The translations under genes were made by a program, and so were the position numbers. The notes beneath the pieces are model-generated. The model was not told where the DNA came from. It was given only the letters and a program-made list of their open reading frames with translations, and ran no database searches. From the NCBI GenBank assembly GCA_014728045.1, contig WJMH01000018.1:47673-111672 (forward strand): 64,000 nt of DNA, in the 5' to 3' direction. Each line of letters begins with the position of its first letter. Position 1 is the first letter of the stretch. This document shows, one piece after another, positions 63,723-64,000 of this stretch. This stretch comes from Candidatus Omnitrophota bacterium (lineage in GTDB: Bacteria > Omnitrophota > Gorgyraeia > Tantalellales > Tantalellaceae).

Positions 63723-64000
63723 TTGGGTAACAGCTTACAACTTAGAAAATATATTAAACAGGCGTGCACGGTTCTCATTGTTGTTCTAATGGCCATCTGT
63801 GGTAATGTGAATGCAGCAGAAGCACAAACTAGCCAGGATGATCCCCAGCAAACAGCTGAGAGCCGTGAACAGATTGCCCGATTCATAGAGAGGGCAAGGC
63901 AAAATCTTGCCGGCGGCAGACTTTCCCGTGCTGAAAGGTATATACAAAAAGCGCTCCAAATAGACCCCTCCGATAGTGAAGCCCAGACCGTATTCAATAA
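63723..64000 (+). CDS. Secreted TPR protein, N-terminal part (runs off the window)
   Basis: The frame stays open to the right edge. From TTG 63723 (GAGGTG six bases upstream) the protein has a signal peptide, MGNSLQLRKYIKQ then CTVLIVVLMAICGNVNA and cleavage near AEA. A Gln/Asp-rich linker and a TPR-like helix pair IERARQNLAGGRLSRAERYI and ALQIDPSDSEAQ follow. An ATG at 63651 in the same frame would add 24 residues but has no ribosome site. Likely periplasmic or outer-membrane; function unknown. Confidence 0.6.
   Translation, partial: MGNSLQLRKYIKQACTVLIVVLMAICGNVNAAEAQTSQDDPQQTAESREQIARFIERARQNLAGGRLSRAERYIQKALQIDPSDSEAQTVFN

Overview
The window looks like chromosomal DNA from a diderm bacterium. 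I infer an uncultivated lineage of the Omnitrophota type (PVC superphylum) with low to moderate confidence. The reasons are moderate GC with heavy use of ATA (Ile) and AGG (Arg) codons, a V-type ATPase subunit, a VOR/KOR-type 2-oxoacid:ferredoxin oxidoreductase, a type II secretion-like pseudopilin, TMTC-like glycosyltransferases with TPR tails, and no recF, mnmE, mnmG or rsmG in the origin neighbourhood. No mobile element, CRISPR array or prophage is visible.

The layout is that of a replication origin. Everything left of about 11.6 kb is on the minus strand: the end of a V-ATPase gene, the pyrimidine operon pyrR-pyrB-pyrC-(Mut7-C)-pyrK-pyrD-pyrF-pyrE, parAB, then rpmH-rnpA-yidD-yidC-jagN. 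Everything from dnaA (11.9 kb) to 52 kb is on the plus strand. Candidate oriC sequences with DnaA boxes flank dnaA, and two perfect-palindrome parS-like sites lie upstream of parA. To the right follow dnaN, a DUF721 gene in the place of recF, gyrB and gyrA; tRNA-Glu; glmS, rsmI, ndk, yicC, gmk, rpoZ, separate coaC and coaB, and a pseudopilin; a Cys/Leu/Val tRNA cluster; thrS-infC-rpmI-rplT; the K+ channel pair ktrB-ktrA; pheST; a 6S RNA candidate and rarA; a PP-loop gene, rseC, nfu and an Rrf2 regulator; a folate gene; rny-ymdB-xseA-xseB-dxs; a four-subunit oxidoreductase; gltX, glnS and tRNA-Gln.

Beyond 52 kb the region turns into accessory or envelope functions on mixed strands: a 1085-residue secreted clan GH-A glycosidase-like protein, two tRNAs, a WaaE-like glycosyltransferase with ychF, two TMTC-like membrane glycosyltransferase/TPR proteins, a small AT-richer membrane protein, a ROK-like protein, a zinc-finger protein, and the start of a secreted TPR protein at the edge.

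The most notable element is the pyr leader at 6754-6922. A strong promoter is followed by a textbook PyrR-binding loop whose lower stem captures the ribosome binding site of a 27-codon leader peptide, and the peptide runs straight through an intrinsic terminator in front of pyrR. This suggests an attenuator that PyrR controls through translation of the leader peptide. Other points of interest are infC starting at an AUC codon, pheT without its tRNA-binding domain, a stand-alone Jag_N protein, and a terminator that ends 13 bases before thrS.
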